Assembly: GCA_015680685.1 (NCBI GenBank) | Contig: MNCI01010504.1 | Location: 383,235 to 447,234 of the forward strand | From: Gnetum montanum | Taxonomy: Eukaryota; Streptophyta; Gnetopsida; Gnetales; Gnetaceae | Reading direction: 5' to 3' | DNA: 64,000 bases | Shown: positions 11,740-22,855 of the stretch, piece after piece | How the letters are laid out: each line of letters starts with the position of its first letter | Numbering within the stretch: position 1 is the first letter of the stretch | Notes under the pieces: model-generated | Told to the model about the DNA's origin: nothing | The model's database searches: none | What the model saw: only the letters and a program-made list of their open reading frames with translations | Position numbers and translations under genes: made by a program

Positions 11740-13090
11740 TCGCATCTACATTAACATGACCATGAAGCCTAGAAGGTAGCTACAAAGGTGGTTGAAGCCC
11801 AAATTAAAACAAATAATCAAGGAGGAGATAGAGAAACTCCTCAAGATAGGGTTCATCTATCCAATCATGAATAGTTCGTGGGTTAGCCCACTTGTCATAG
11901 TACTAAAGAGGGATGGAAAATGTCAGGTTTGCATCAACTTTAGGCTATTAAATATGGCAACATTTAAGGATCATTTTCCTTTATCACTTGTAGATCAAGT
12001 GTTAGATACCATATTTTGGCATTTTTATTATAGTTTCTTGGATGGTTATAGTGGCTATAACCAAATCCAAATCGTGCCAAAATACCAGGCCAAGACAACA
12101 TTCACAAGTCCCTTGGGAACTTTTGGATACTGTAAGATGCCATTTGACCTATGCAATGTCCCTACAACATTTCAACACTTGATCTTGAGTATCTTTCAAC
12201 AAAAAAATTGGTAGTGGTGTTGAAGTCTTCATGGATGACTTCTCCACCTATGGAGCTACACTTGAGCAAGCCTTGGACTGACTTGAGCAAGTACTGAAGA
12301 GATGTGCAGAGATGAACCTACAAATCAACTAGCAAAAGAGCCATCTCATGGTCCAAGAAGGCATTGTGTTAGGGCATCAAATTTTGAAAAAGGGATTAAG
12401 GTATACCTAGAAAAGATAACGATCATCTAAGGAATAACAAGCCAAACAAAGACTGTTATAGATATCCAATCATGTCTTGGACACACTAGTTACTACCAAC
12501 GATTTATTGAGAATTTCTCTAAGATTGCAAAGCCATTGGTAGAACTTACAAAGAAGGATGCACCTTTCATTTGGATCAAGGAATGTGAACATGCATTCCA
12601 ACAATTAAAGGAGAAACTCATAGAAACACCAATCCTACCAGCACCATATTGGTTCAAACTATTCCATATCATGATAGATGAATCTACCTATGCTTTGGAA
12701 GTGGTGCTCACATAGATGGATGATAAGAAACATCCATATTATATCCACTATGTGAGTAGAAGCATTGTGGGGGCATAGTTGAATTACATCACCATGGAAA
12801 AAGAATTAATGACAGTGTTGTATGCACTAGAAAAGTTTAGACATTACATGCTAGGTTATAAGGTATTTGTACATATAGGCCATAGTGAAATTCACTTCCT
12901 TATGAATAAGCTAATGGTGAGCCCTCATGTTATACGGTGGCTTGTGATCTTGCATGAATTCAATCTTACTATGGTATATTAAAAAGAAATAAAAAATGTG
13001 GTCACTAACCACCTCTCTCACTTAAGATGGAATAACAAAGAGGAGGAGACCTACTCTCTAATCAGTTTTTATATGAACTCCTCTTTACCG
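11740..13090 (+). pseudogene. pol: Element A reverse transcriptase and RNase H
   Basis: RT is clearest at 11792-12214, with EEIEKLLKIGFI, WVSPLV, INFRLLN, SFLDGYSGYNQI and TFGYCKMPF in family order. The catalytic box is FMDDF at about 12229-12243, one frame away after an indel near 12210. RNase H follows, with the YTxxEKELMTVLYALEKFRHY block at 12780-12845 and a VHIGHSEIHFLMNK block (canonical DH changed to GH). An FSK-x-KPLxxLTKK linker lies at about 12510. Frameshifts and stops make it non-functional. Confidence 0.85.
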
Positions 13091-13229
13091 GAGTAATAAA
13101 TGAATAAACACCTAAAAAAGCAATATGGTATAATGGCATCCTTACATATCTTCTCACTCAAGAGATTCCACATGTCTTGGATTTTAGGAAGAAATAATAA
13201 TTTCTTCATCAAGTCAAATACTTCATGGA

Positions 13230-14350
13230 AATCAACAGACACCTTTACAAGGTATGTGCTGATGACCTAATCTGTTGGTGTGTCCCTAATGAAAATTAAC
13301 TATGCATTCTCTAGGATTCTCATGAAGGGCCTTGTGGAGACCATTATGCAAGAAGACACATGGCCATAAAAATCCTTATGGTAGGATACTATTGGCCTAC
13401 AATCTTTAGGGATGCCCACGAGTTCATAAAGTCTTGTAAATGTTGTAAACATGACAGGGGAATGACCACTCACATGGAAGGTCCTCAATAGTGGATTCAA
13501 CCATTAGAACATTTCGACATATGGGGCGTTAACTTCATGGGTCCCATCACACCCATGTCTAATGGGAAAGTTTACATTATAGTATCATTTCACTACTACA
13601 CAAAATGGGTAGAAGTAGTAGCCATTACTGATTGTACATCATCCATTACTACCAACTTTACACAACAAAATATCATGAATAGATTTGGGGTGTCATGTTC
13701 ACTAATTTCTGATAATGGAACTCATTTCATAGGTGCCACATTTAGAAAATTAATGCAATTCTTGGGGGTAGAACATAAATTAACAACACCTTACCACCCC
13801 CAAGCCAATGGTCAAGCAAAGGTAACCAATCAGGAGATTACAAAAATACTAACATGAACCATCAGCAAATATAGGAAGGACTAGAGTAGAAAACTCAACA
13901 ATGCTCTATAGTATTATTGTTTAACTTAGAAACTTCCTATTAGATATTCTCCCTATGAGTTAGTGTAAAAAAAAGTTCCAACACTTCAAATTCAATCTGA
14001 GCTCCATACACTCTTAATAGCTTGTGATCTAAACCTTGATCTAAGTTTCCCATACAAGGAAAGATTCATCAGTTTGAACATGCTAGATGAAAATTTCTTA
14101 GTGGTCCTATCCTTGAATGAGGCGAACAAGGCATTCAGCAAGTAGCATCATGACCTTAGTATCACGAAAGTAAAACTTCAACCTAGAGATAAGGTTCTTT
14201 ACTAGAACCCCACACATGTACCCCAAAAGACAAAATTCCAAACATTGTGGGAGGGACCTTATATAATTGATCAAACCTCTCCCTCTAGGGCTATGATAGC
14301 TTACAAACCTAATAGCCCTAATAAAAATTAGTTGGTCAATATCCAACAAG
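13230..14350 (+). pseudogene. pol: Element A integrase
   Basis: The DDE-type integrase inserts element DNA. A zinc-binding HHCC-like region lies at 13300-13460 (CKCCKHDR at the end). The core runs 13500-13860: VNFMGPITPMSNGK, where the first catalytic Asp is now Asn, then LISDNGTHFIGATF with the second Asp kept, then HPQANGQAKVTN, where the catalytic Glu is now Lys. The C-terminal region to 14350 has the VLYxNPTHVPQ and GPYIIDQTSP blocks. At least two of the three catalytic residues are gone. Confidence 0.85.
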
Positions 14351-14410
14351 TTAAACCTTTCTTTCAACAGATGGACAAACACATTCTATTTTTCAAATAT
14401 CTTCCCTTCA

Positions 14411-14433
14411 ACTTAGTCATGTGGGAGATGGCC
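14411..14433 (+). promoter_or_regulatory. Element A internal polypurine-tract-like motif
   Basis: TTAGTCATGTGGGAGATGGCC follows the end of pol. It shares the AATCATGGGGG-type core with the tract next to this element's 3' LTR (19573-19584). It lies close to the midpoint of the 13.3-kb element, where a central plus-strand primer would be expected if one exists. The same motif follows pol in B, C, E and H. Confidence 0.45.
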
Positions 14434-15960
14434 ATCCATGCTAACCATTATTATGGCCTCTTAGTTTTTCTACTTTTTTTTCACATTGTTGATTTTACAA
14501 ATTTTTTATTTTCAAATTTTTCTAATTTTATACCATTTTTAGTACCTTTTAACTTTCTTGATTATTTGAAATTTTCTTATATATTTTACTTTATTTTATT
14601 TCCTTTTTTTAAGTGTGGTATTTTCTCATTTTGCTAATAAATTCATTTTATTGTCATAGGACACAATGTTGCTATTGTTGTGTACTAATTATGGTTCATG
14701 CTTAATATGTGATTGTCAATGTTTGGTTTCTATTTTTGAATTCTGATGTCTGATGACTTTGACATGGTTTATCTTTCATGGAATAGGTAGTGAGTCCACA
14801 TCATCCGCCCATCCAATGAACTCTATGGTTTTCCTTGCTCTAGGAATTTGAAGTCCCTTCCATTAAAAGAAACTTTTAATCAATAGGTGACCTAGGTAGT
14901 CCTAGAATTAGGAAGGATCCAAAGGTTTGTAAAGGGTATGACTTCAAGGGGACTCAATACTCTTTGTACTCTTCTTCTTGGTTGAGTTCTTGAGTGTTTT
15001 TCTCGAACTTCTTACCATTCCATACCACCCAATGATAGGGAGACAAATAACGTCACTGCATGGTGTGGTTCCCATCATTCAAAGAAAAAAAAAGATGGGA
15101 ATTCAAACCATACCCCTTCGACGTGAATAAGTCCTTGCATGATGTGATACACATTTCAAGAAAAAAAACTATGGAAATTCAAAGCACACCCCTTAAACAT
15201 GCACCTATGCCTAAAGGTTCCCTCTAACTAAGGCCCTCTCTCTCTCTCTCTCTCTCACTTATTACTCCTCTCTCTCCTATTTTTGGAATGGTGGTTCTTT
15301 TGTGAAAGCACTCTTGTGTCTTGAGTGGGTGGATTAGTCTTAGAGTGATGATGCGAAGTCACTGAAAGCATATGATTTTTCTCTAGACTAAGGATGGAAC
15401 TTCTTAGGTCATTTTAACCACAAATTTCAAAAGGGACTTCTTATGACCTCAATTTGTAACTCCATTCCACCTTCTCTATCATCCATCCATGCTACCATAT
15501 TTCACCTCAATGCCAAGTTCTATGTTATGCTCTATATCTTAGTATGATGTGTTGGGATTCTTGAGTGGATTCTTTTGAGTTGATCCTTAACTTGTCATGG
15601 TCATTAAATTGACTATAGGGCCCACGGACCCCTTAGTTGAGGTTATGCAAGGACAAAAAGAGCATGAGCCTACTATGGGGAGGACCCGCTTGCATAGCTT
15701 TTGGCTTGACTAGTTAAGGTTACTTACCTTTAAAATCATGAAAATCCTATATTTCGTATTTTCCATTGTGTAAACCACTCAGTACCCCTTAATCTTTCAT
15801 TAGATTCATCCATTAAATTAATTTTTCTCCATTTTTTTCAGATTTATGGACCTCAATGTCCTATTCTCATGATTTCATACTATTCTCAATCTTCTAACCT
15901 TTCATTTGATCCCAATTTCATCAAAAAATTCCTTGTATTTTGAAAGTTTGATCAAAGTCA
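14434..15960 (+). other. Element A post-pol non-coding region
   Basis: T-rich DNA (14460-14640) is followed by sequence co-linear with 39000-40380 of C and 60490-61700 of E. Shared landmarks include CCATACCATTCCAA-like and CCCTCTAACTAAGGCCCTCTC blocks, and a GGGAGGACCCGCTTGCAT block near 15680. No reading frame survives or is conserved between copies. Conservation of order across elements shows it is an ancestral part of the family. Confidence 0.6.
15234..15256 (+). repeat. (CT)n microsatellite
   Basis: An uninterrupted CT run follows AAGGCC. The same site reads only CCCTTTTCACTTCC in C and CCCTCTCTCGCTTCC in E, so the run expanded after A separated from them. Confidence 0.9.
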
Positions 15961-15978
15961 ACAAAAGTCAACAGTGGT

Positions 15979-16060
15979 TAACAACTACGTTGATGAGGCC
16001 TTGTCGATGCAACCAACCACATCAATGAGGCCAATACTATATACCACTGAACACTTTGAA
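15979..16060 (+). promoter_or_regulatory. Element A: U3-like repeats and TATA box before ORF3
   Basis: The words TTGATGAGGCC, TTGTCGATGCAAC and ATCAATGAGGCC are the same short repeats that build this element's U3 (7240-7330 and 19600-19700). As in the LTR, they are followed by a TATA-like box, CTATATAC at 16038. This places a second promoter-like module about 440 bp ahead of ORF3. The same arrangement is seen in C and H. Confidence 0.5.
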
Positions 16061-16420
16061 ATTTTTTGCAATTTTCTCATAATACATGGAGAACTTTTAT
16101 AATTTTTCAGAGCCCATAACTTTCAAACCATTTCTCCAAATCACTTCATTTATTTATCCTACACTTCCTAGAGATAAGATCTTTATTATGGGGGCTACAA
16201 ACCCTAAGGTTTTTGATAAAATTTTTGAAATTTTTTCTAACTCCCCCCAAGGGTTAGTAACCTTACCAACATAAAAATATCAACTCTTTTGACAATTAAC
16301 CCTTCGAACAACCTTTGGAATAATTTATCAATGGTAATGCATAAGTAAAATTAACAATTGAGTTACTTAAATCAACCATAATCACAACATAGCCAAGTGT
16401 AACTACCCTCAAGAGTTAAG

Positions 16421-16482
16421 GTATCCTAGTTGTTTTAAGGTTACACAATGATTGTTAATCCATGGCCTTATTGTGATTATAG
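16421..16482 (+). other. Element A: possible 62-bp intron ending at the ORF3 start
   Basis: TTAAG|GTATCC at 16420/16421 gives a donor-like site, and TTGTGATTATAG|ATG at 16482/16483 an acceptor-like site exactly before the ORF3 ATG. The equivalent intervals are 60 bp in B, C and E. Splicing is inferred from conservation only, and 60-62 bp is near the lower size limit for plant introns. Confidence 0.35.
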
Positions 16483-19340
16483 ATGATACTTAAACAAAAG
16501 CATATGTAGGAATGAGAACCCTCACAACTATGGGAGAAGTGACCCAAAGCTAGAAGGGGCAAGCATGAACAAGGCCAAGAATAATAAGAGGAAACTCATG
16601 CAATTTGACCTCTTCATGAGGAACCCGAAGTGGAATTTATTTTACAAATTCTAGAGGAAGAAGTACCTACCGAACAATCCCAACGAGGAGAAGTGCCTAG
16701 ACCTGTGCCAAGGCTTGAGGTCACTCTAACTCAAGCTTGCCTAGACATCATCAAGTCTCAAGAAATCTAAAGATCAATTCTTTAAGAGATAAACATCAGG
16801 CCATTTTTGGAAAAATCTCCAAAGGATTTCAAGACACAATTGCAAACCTCTCCCATATGTCCAATCATCACATCTAGTGGGGAATGATACATGCAGGAGA
16901 CCTATCTCTTCTAGAATAGCCGAAGGCTAGGGTCCATTGTAAAAATCAAGGACATTCAAGTATCCTACTTAGTGAAGGCTATTGCATAGGCATTGGGGTT
17001 TCTAGAAAATGGAACATAGTTGGCAAAAATATCAACAAAAGATGATCTAGATGCAAAAAGGGAATGGACCCAATGATGCTATAGGATGGATTGTAAGGAG
17101 TATGATGCACTCACATTGGTGGAGCAGATTTATTTCAAGATTGCAGCCTATCACCTCAATCCAATGATGAGGCCAAGCAAAGTAACTACTTTCTCCACCC
17201 TAGTATGCACTTCTCTAAGTGAAAAATTTTCCATTAATCTTCCATGGTTGATTTATTTGAAGATCAAGAAGAACATTAAGAAGAATGAATGTGGAAGGAA
17301 GACCCTACCCTTTCCATGCCTTATTAGAAAACTTTGCAAAAGGGTAGGCATTTTTTGCTATTCTAATGATACTTTCAAGTATGCTCCTTGGACTCATGGG
17401 AAAAAATAATGAAGGTTAAGATGCCAACAACCACTCAAGAAGAGGAGCTACTATCACCACCACCCACTCAAGAGAAAACACCAGAGGCATGTGCAGTCCT
17501 TGAGAATCTACGTCAAATCTAAGAACAACTCTTGAGTGAATAAGAGCAACAAGAAAGAATAAGTGGGATGGATCCATTGTGTATTGGCTAGTAATGAGTC
17601 TCCTTAATGAAATGGCCTAAACAATTAGTTAGATGGAGAGGGTGGTTCCATTTTCTCTATCCAAAGGATGCAACTGCCTTCAAGGTTAGATCCCAATGCT
17701 CAAGAGGTGAGAGTTTCACTAGCAACATACCATCTATTCCTAGAAATATTTGGGAATGTCACCACTTTCTCAATTCAGTTGGAGGAAGGAGAAGATGCAA
17801 CTGTCTTGGTGATGTAGCACCAAGGGTAGGAGATAGCAGCAAAAGTAGTACCTGACGATGTAGCTAAAGCACTAAATGCACCTATAGCATTTTTACTAGA
17901 TGTATCTACACTCCAAGACATGCAAATTTCTACAAGCATGGTTAGTGAGAAATTGAATGCAACCTAGCATGAACAATTGCTAGAATGATTAGTAGAAATT
18001 GGGCAACCAACTCTAAACATCTTTGATCTCTCAAAGAACATCACTGCAACCTAGTCAAAGCTACTGAATGCAAGGGGTAGATGCATCATTTTGGAGGGGC
18101 AACTAGAAATGGCTCAAGAGAAAAATTAATGCCTAACTATAGAGGTCACTAAACTTTGTGCCTAATCTGTAGAACAAGTAATCCTCAGCCTAGCAATGAC
18201 AAGAGATGAATTTATCAAATAGCTTCAAGAATAATATCAAAAGGTTGAGGAGGAAGTGGTAATGGCCATCTTCAAAAAATTCATGGTAGAAGCGAAAATG
18301 CAATTAATCAAAAAAGACTTGAATTAGATGCATCAAGAGAATGAAGCATTAACTATGCAAAATCATTGCTTGCAAAATGTTGATACTTAGAGGGATCAAA
18401 TGCAAGAGTTAATTCATCAGTAGTAGGAGTAGCTTTCCAAGGTAAATACTTAACTAAGGAAATTGGTCATAAAGAACCATAATCAGTTAATGGAGGAGGT
18501 ATTCACCTTACAAAAAAATTTTACCATCAAGATCACCACCTCAAAGAATGAAGCTATTAAATTTGAGAGAGTGAAAAATCACCACATGGACCACGTTGGT
18601 TTGCAAAAGAAAATTAATGAAAAAAAATCCAGATGAAAAAGATGAAAGTAAATGAAGCCCTCCAACAACTCCAACAAGAAAGAGAGATGTGAAAACCCAT
18701 CCTTGATGGGATTGATGCCTACAACAAAACAGAGATCTACTTGAAGAGTTGCAGATTGAAGAAACGACAAAATATATGGAGTTGGCTAATATCTATTACA
18801 CAAACATGGAAATGCTAACAACTGAATGGCCATGGTCAAAATCAGAGAGACAAGTGGCTAGCTCATATCTGCTATACAAGGCTAAGTCCAAACACTCCAA
18901 GGACACCAAAAAAAAGCTTGAAACTACTAACATTGAACTCAAAGTTCTCAAAGGATGATTCATAGATCAACAATCCATCACTGAGGACCTAGCCACATGG
19001 ATGAATGACTACTAGGAGCTAAAGAACATAGTGAGAGTATTTGACATTAAATTCAAATAGTTTACTTCCTAGTTCGTTAATGTCAAGGAATTTTTTCCAG
19101 TGATCCCATGTCCTTGGGATGTACCCACTCCAACCCAAATTAAGGAATTTGCATGGATGGTGCATGATCCTAGGAGTAAGGAGGAGAAAATGAAAGCACT
19201 GCTAGATGCTTTCCACCTCCCACCTGAAGTTACAATAGCAGTAGGACAATCGTAGCCACCTCAGCCACTGCCAATGCATCAAGTTGGTGAGGGTTCCTTA
19301 GAGCCTCAAGAACCACCATTGCTTGGTATCATTTAATCTT
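16483..19340 (+). pseudogene. Element A ORF3 (unknown accessory protein)
   Basis: About 950 codons in the ancestral frame, now broken by many stops. In order: a charged N-terminus; an EVTLTQA...RPFLE block (16715-16815); a SSGExYMQETYLF...IKDIQVSYLVKAI block (16870-16985); a WTQxCYRMDCKEYDAL...RPSKVTTFSTLV...NLPWLIYLKIKKNIKKNECGRKTLPFPCLIRKLCK block (17065-17350); a Pro-rich link (17430-17480); long Gln/Glu/Lys-rich coiled-coil-like stretches (17950-18960); and a C-terminal PWDVPTPTQIKEFAWMVxDPRSKEEKMKALLDAFHLP block (19110-19220). Counterparts exist in C, D and H. I see no signal peptide or membrane span, so an envelope role is not supported. Function is unknown. Confidence 0.65.
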
Positions 19341-19570
19341 CTCCAACAAGCTTCGTACCATCAAGGAACATGTTGTCCAATTTTTGAAGAGTTGTGTCAT
19401 GGTGTTAAATCTTGTGTCTTGAACACCACCATTTTTATAATTTGCTGATCCATACACTTGGGCACTCCAATTTTTTATCAAACTTAGTTAGTTGTTTTGT
19501 TGAAGAAAAGTCAATCAATAATCCCATACCTTTCCAATTTTGTAAAGAAACTCGAGCACAAGTTTTCATT

Positions 19571-19584
19571 CAATCATGGGGGTA
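19571..19584 (+). promoter_or_regulatory. Element A 3' polypurine tract
   Basis: CAATCATGGGGGTA ends directly at the 3' LTR. The equivalent reads AGTCATGAGGGTA in E and AGTCGTGGGGGTA (reverse strand) in B. The G-run is the expected plus-strand primer. Confidence 0.7.
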
Positions 19585-20499
19585 TGATGAGTCATCATTG
19601 GTTGGTTACGTCAACAAGGCCTCATTGATGTAGTTGACCATGGTGATGAGGCCTCATCAACCCATCTTACCCTACATCGATGAGGCTTTGTCAACGTAGT
19701 GTCTATCTATCACCTATAAATATGTGCCTACTAGCTACATTTATGACAATCTAGATTTCAATAGCAACAAAGCTCTTGCAATTTTTTCATTCAAAAGTTA
19801 GATTTTTTTTCTTGAGTGCTGGCAGTAAGAGTCATTGAGTGTATAGATCTTTATTCAAGCATTATTGTACATGAGCATGATAGTATGTGTAGCAATAAAG
19901 ATGACCTTTCTAATAAACCTTGCAGCACTTTGGATAGATTAGCTATTTTATTTATGCATTCAATGTTTTCAATTATTTGTTAATTTTTCTCAATTATTTT
20001 GCAAATATTTTTCAGCAATTGAGTTATTGAGGTTATTAAGCTAGATAGATTAAATACATAAGTATTATCACTTCAAGCATAACATGTATTTTCTTGGTAA
20101 TCCCAACAGCATTATTGCTTGGTACATCCAACAGCATAGTGCTTGGTTGCCTAGTAGTGAATACATGGGTTCAGGATGTGTATGGAATGGGGGAATGGAT
20201 ACTTATGTTAGGATTAATTAAATGCTAGTAAATTAGTTAATCAAATTACTTTTATCCATACTTGAGCACCAATCTATAAAACATAAAAAATGATAGAAAT
20301 TGAATGCCTCAGTTACACTTAACCATACCAACAAACATCACAACTATAATTGGGATGACAACAATTAACGTTAAGGCTAGATTCACTTCCTAAAGGGCTA
20401 GTGCATTGGAAATGATGAAGTTCATAGAATTTTACCAAATCACGCATGAATGCTTTGTGATTCATATGGTTGGGTGTAGGGGTACCTCGCGTCTCATCA
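19585..20499 (+). repeat. Element A 3' LTR
   Basis: This 915-bp partner of 7223-8148 starts TGATGAGTCATC and ends GTCTCATCA. U3 carries the GATGAGGCC / CATCGATG repeats, a TATA box lies at 19714-19722 (CTATAAATA), and an AATAAAG signal lies near 19893. Element H's ORF3 resumes at 20500. Confidence 0.9.
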
Positions 20500-20910
20500 T
20501 GAATGTAGAGTTATAAGTGGTATAGATAAAATACAAAAAACCAAAGGAATTTAGCATAAAATTTTCTAAAATTCATGTTAGATTATCAAGAATTGCAAGT
20601 TCAAGTAAAAGCATTTGACATTGAGAAATAAATTTGAATCTTCATAGTTGGGGCCAACAAATTATTTTCACAATTATCTTGGCCTTGGAAAAGGCTAATG
20701 ATAGCCACTCATGCTAATTTAGCATGGATAGTGGCTAACCCAAGGATGGATGAAGAAACTTTGAGAGTCTTACTAAGCTATTTTCATGTGAAGAAGCTAC
20801 CAACCACAACAACAAATAATGTAGGAAGAGCCACCATGTCCAAGGATAGCATGAAGACCTACATTGACTATTTTGAAGATACTACAATTTTTATCATTTT
20901 TCATCATATG
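20500..20910 (+). pseudogene. Element H: ORF3, right part after element A
   Basis: The frame cut at 7222 resumes here. SWPWKRLMIATHANLAWIVANPRMDEETLRVLLSYFHVKKLP (20680-20800) matches the C-terminal block of ORF3 in A (19110-19220) and in D (reverse, near 49900). This proves that A inserted into an older ORF3. Downstream to about 21100 is H's 3' untranslated stretch. Confidence 0.65.
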
Positions 20911-21099
20911 TTTAGATGTTTTTGTATTTTTGAAATCCACTTGAATAAGAAATATAATGCAACACTCTTCTTTAGTTAGTTACTTAATTTCTATTTATTT
21001 GTTAATCTAGTTAGTTCAATTAGCTCTTAAACTTGATAATAAAGTTAGTCCTACTTTTGTTTAACTCAAGAATGATTGTTTAGTTTGAAGTTGGAATAT

Positions 21100-21941
21100 G
21101 ACGAATAGTTAGTAAGTTTAGCATGACAGTGTACCTATGATATCATATGCTTTCATATGATATTATAGATGTGATGTATTTTGACTTGGTAATGCTTATA
21201 ACTATCACCAAACTAGTACAATTAATGTACTTTTTCAATCCATCCTTAGTTACATTCTTGTAGTTTATTTCAGTAAATTTAGAGTTAGTCTATGAGTGCT
21301 CATAGCATCATTTGAAGTAGATTTCTAGTGTTTTTGTTTGAGTGAAATATATTTAGACATGTCCCATGGTTAAAAATAATAATCAAGATTATTTTTGATT
21401 ATCACAACATATCATTTAGCATAAATTTTAATTTTCATTATCATTTACTTTGCCAATGCAATTTACCTTTCCAATGCATATTAATACTTTGACAGAATAA
21501 GTACAACTATTTTTAGGTATAACATATAGTCATTTGATAATTTAGTCGTAACATTGCTTGGTTTGCCAGTAGCAAGTTTCTTGGTAATACCAATGGTGGT
21601 TATACTAGCCTAGAATATGTATGGAAAACCAAGACTATATTCTTATCACCATTAGGTTATTTTAGTATTTATTCTCATTGTTTCTTAGTTAATATATTTA
21701 ATATTCAATTTAAAATATTTTACTTTAGTACTACAAGAACTTATCATTACATCATATACCTCATTGTGATCTAAACCACATACTTCCACCATCCCTAACT
21801 CTAATGGGAAGATAACGATTAAAATTCTTAACATTAACTTTCTAGAGAATATATTTCTCTATTTACAAATTATGATCAAGTTAGATACAACACTTTAGGG
21901 ATTTATATAGTTGGGCATTAAGCACACTTGTCACTCATCAA
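21100..21941 (+). repeat. Element H 3' LTR (decayed)
   Basis: The LTR begins near TGACGAATAG at about 21100. U3 has TATGATATCATATGC / CATATGATATTATAG words. The R-U5 part from about 21480 (GCTTGG...GTAGCAAG...TTGGTAATACC...GGAAAACC) aligns with the other LTRs. It ends ...TGTCACTCATCA at 21941. Heavy decay, with few CpGs left, makes this one of the oldest copies. Confidence 0.6.
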
Positions 21942-22158
21942 CACATCATCTCTATTTTTGTTAGTCATATCATTTTCCTTTGCAAAGTTTTCACTAGGTG
22001 AAAATATCCTGTGATAGAAGTAAACATTTTAAAGTTAATATATGTATCTTAATAAAATAATAATATTTTTAAGAGATAATTATTAAGCTTCTAACATTGA
22101 TCATTAATGATTTAAACTAATCTTGAATACTAGCATCAATCCCTAGTAATGATACAAA
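21942..22158 (-). mobile_element. Element J: leader remnant and primer site
   Basis: At 22140-22157 the reverse strand carries a decayed tRNA-Asp primer site (forward reading TCCCTAGTAATGATACAA) next to the LTR at 22159. The DNA to its left is therefore J's untranslated leader, cut off at 21941 by element H. No gag can be read in these 200 bp. Confidence 0.5.
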
Positions 22159-22855
22159 TGATGAGTGGAAAGTGTCCCCTATACCCAACCATACAAATCA
22201 CAAGTAATTTTGCATGACGTAATCATAATTTGTGGATTAGACTAGTAGAGATTCTAGATAGATAAGCATGTTCACATATCACTATCTTTCCAATTACACT
22301 TGTGTTTATCTTAATTTATATAGTTAAATGTAATTGAGACATATGATTGATGTTGTATGACCATCATTAAAATATTATTAAAATGTAAAGTATAAAGATT
22401 AGATTTAACTAACCTAAGTACAAGAATAAATTCTTAGCTAAACTAAGTGATAAGTATCTATTCTCAAGCTTTTGTACATATCTTGAACACACATAATCAT
22501 TCTTAAGTTACTAAGTAATCATTGATGATCATACCAAGTAAGAACACTACTAGGATTATTAGACAATATGTTTTTATGTTTAATATCAGCTGTACTTATT
22601 TTTCCATCTTCTAGCATACATGAGAATTTAAAATTATTATTCTAAGTTCTTATAGAAAGCAAACATTATTCTACATGTATGGAAAATAAATTGTAATAAA
22701 AGTAAATTATATCTACGTTAAAGTGCTACAATGAACTAAAATAATCTTAGTCTTCATTATTTTTTATGTAATATGTTTAGGTATAATGCACTTGAATAAA
22801 GATTTTGTACAATTACTTTACACCACAAGGTAGGCACTCATTAATTGATACTAAT
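22159..22855 (-). repeat. Element J 5' LTR, truncated
   Basis: Read on the reverse strand, this is U5 and R of the same LTR family, ending at TGATGAG (22159). It includes the TTATTCAAG-type R region near 22790. U3 is missing because element B begins at 22856. Its primer site identifies it as a 5' LTR. Confidence 0.6.

Larger units (their letters stand above)
7223..20499 (+). mobile_element. Element A: full-length Ty3/gypsy LTR retrotransposon with ORF3
   Basis: Both LTRs, the primer site, gag, PR-RT-RH-INT, a long non-coding stretch, ORF3 and the 3' polypurine tract are all present in order over 13.3 kb. The LTRs start TGAT and end CTCA(T/G)CA. Flanks read CTAAT on the left and TGAAT on the right, compatible with a decayed 5-bp target duplication (three of five bases). 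By eye the LTRs are roughly 85-88% identical, so the insertion is old. All reading frames carry stops. A sits inside ORF3 of element H. The tRNA-Asp primer site, large size and ORF downstream of integrase recall the Athila/Tat branch of plant gypsy elements; the lineage is inferred. Confidence 0.9.

Noticed and set aside
16483-19340. ORF3 as an envelope-like gene
   Set aside because: Its place after integrase fits, but there is no signal peptide, membrane span or cleavage-like site in any copy.
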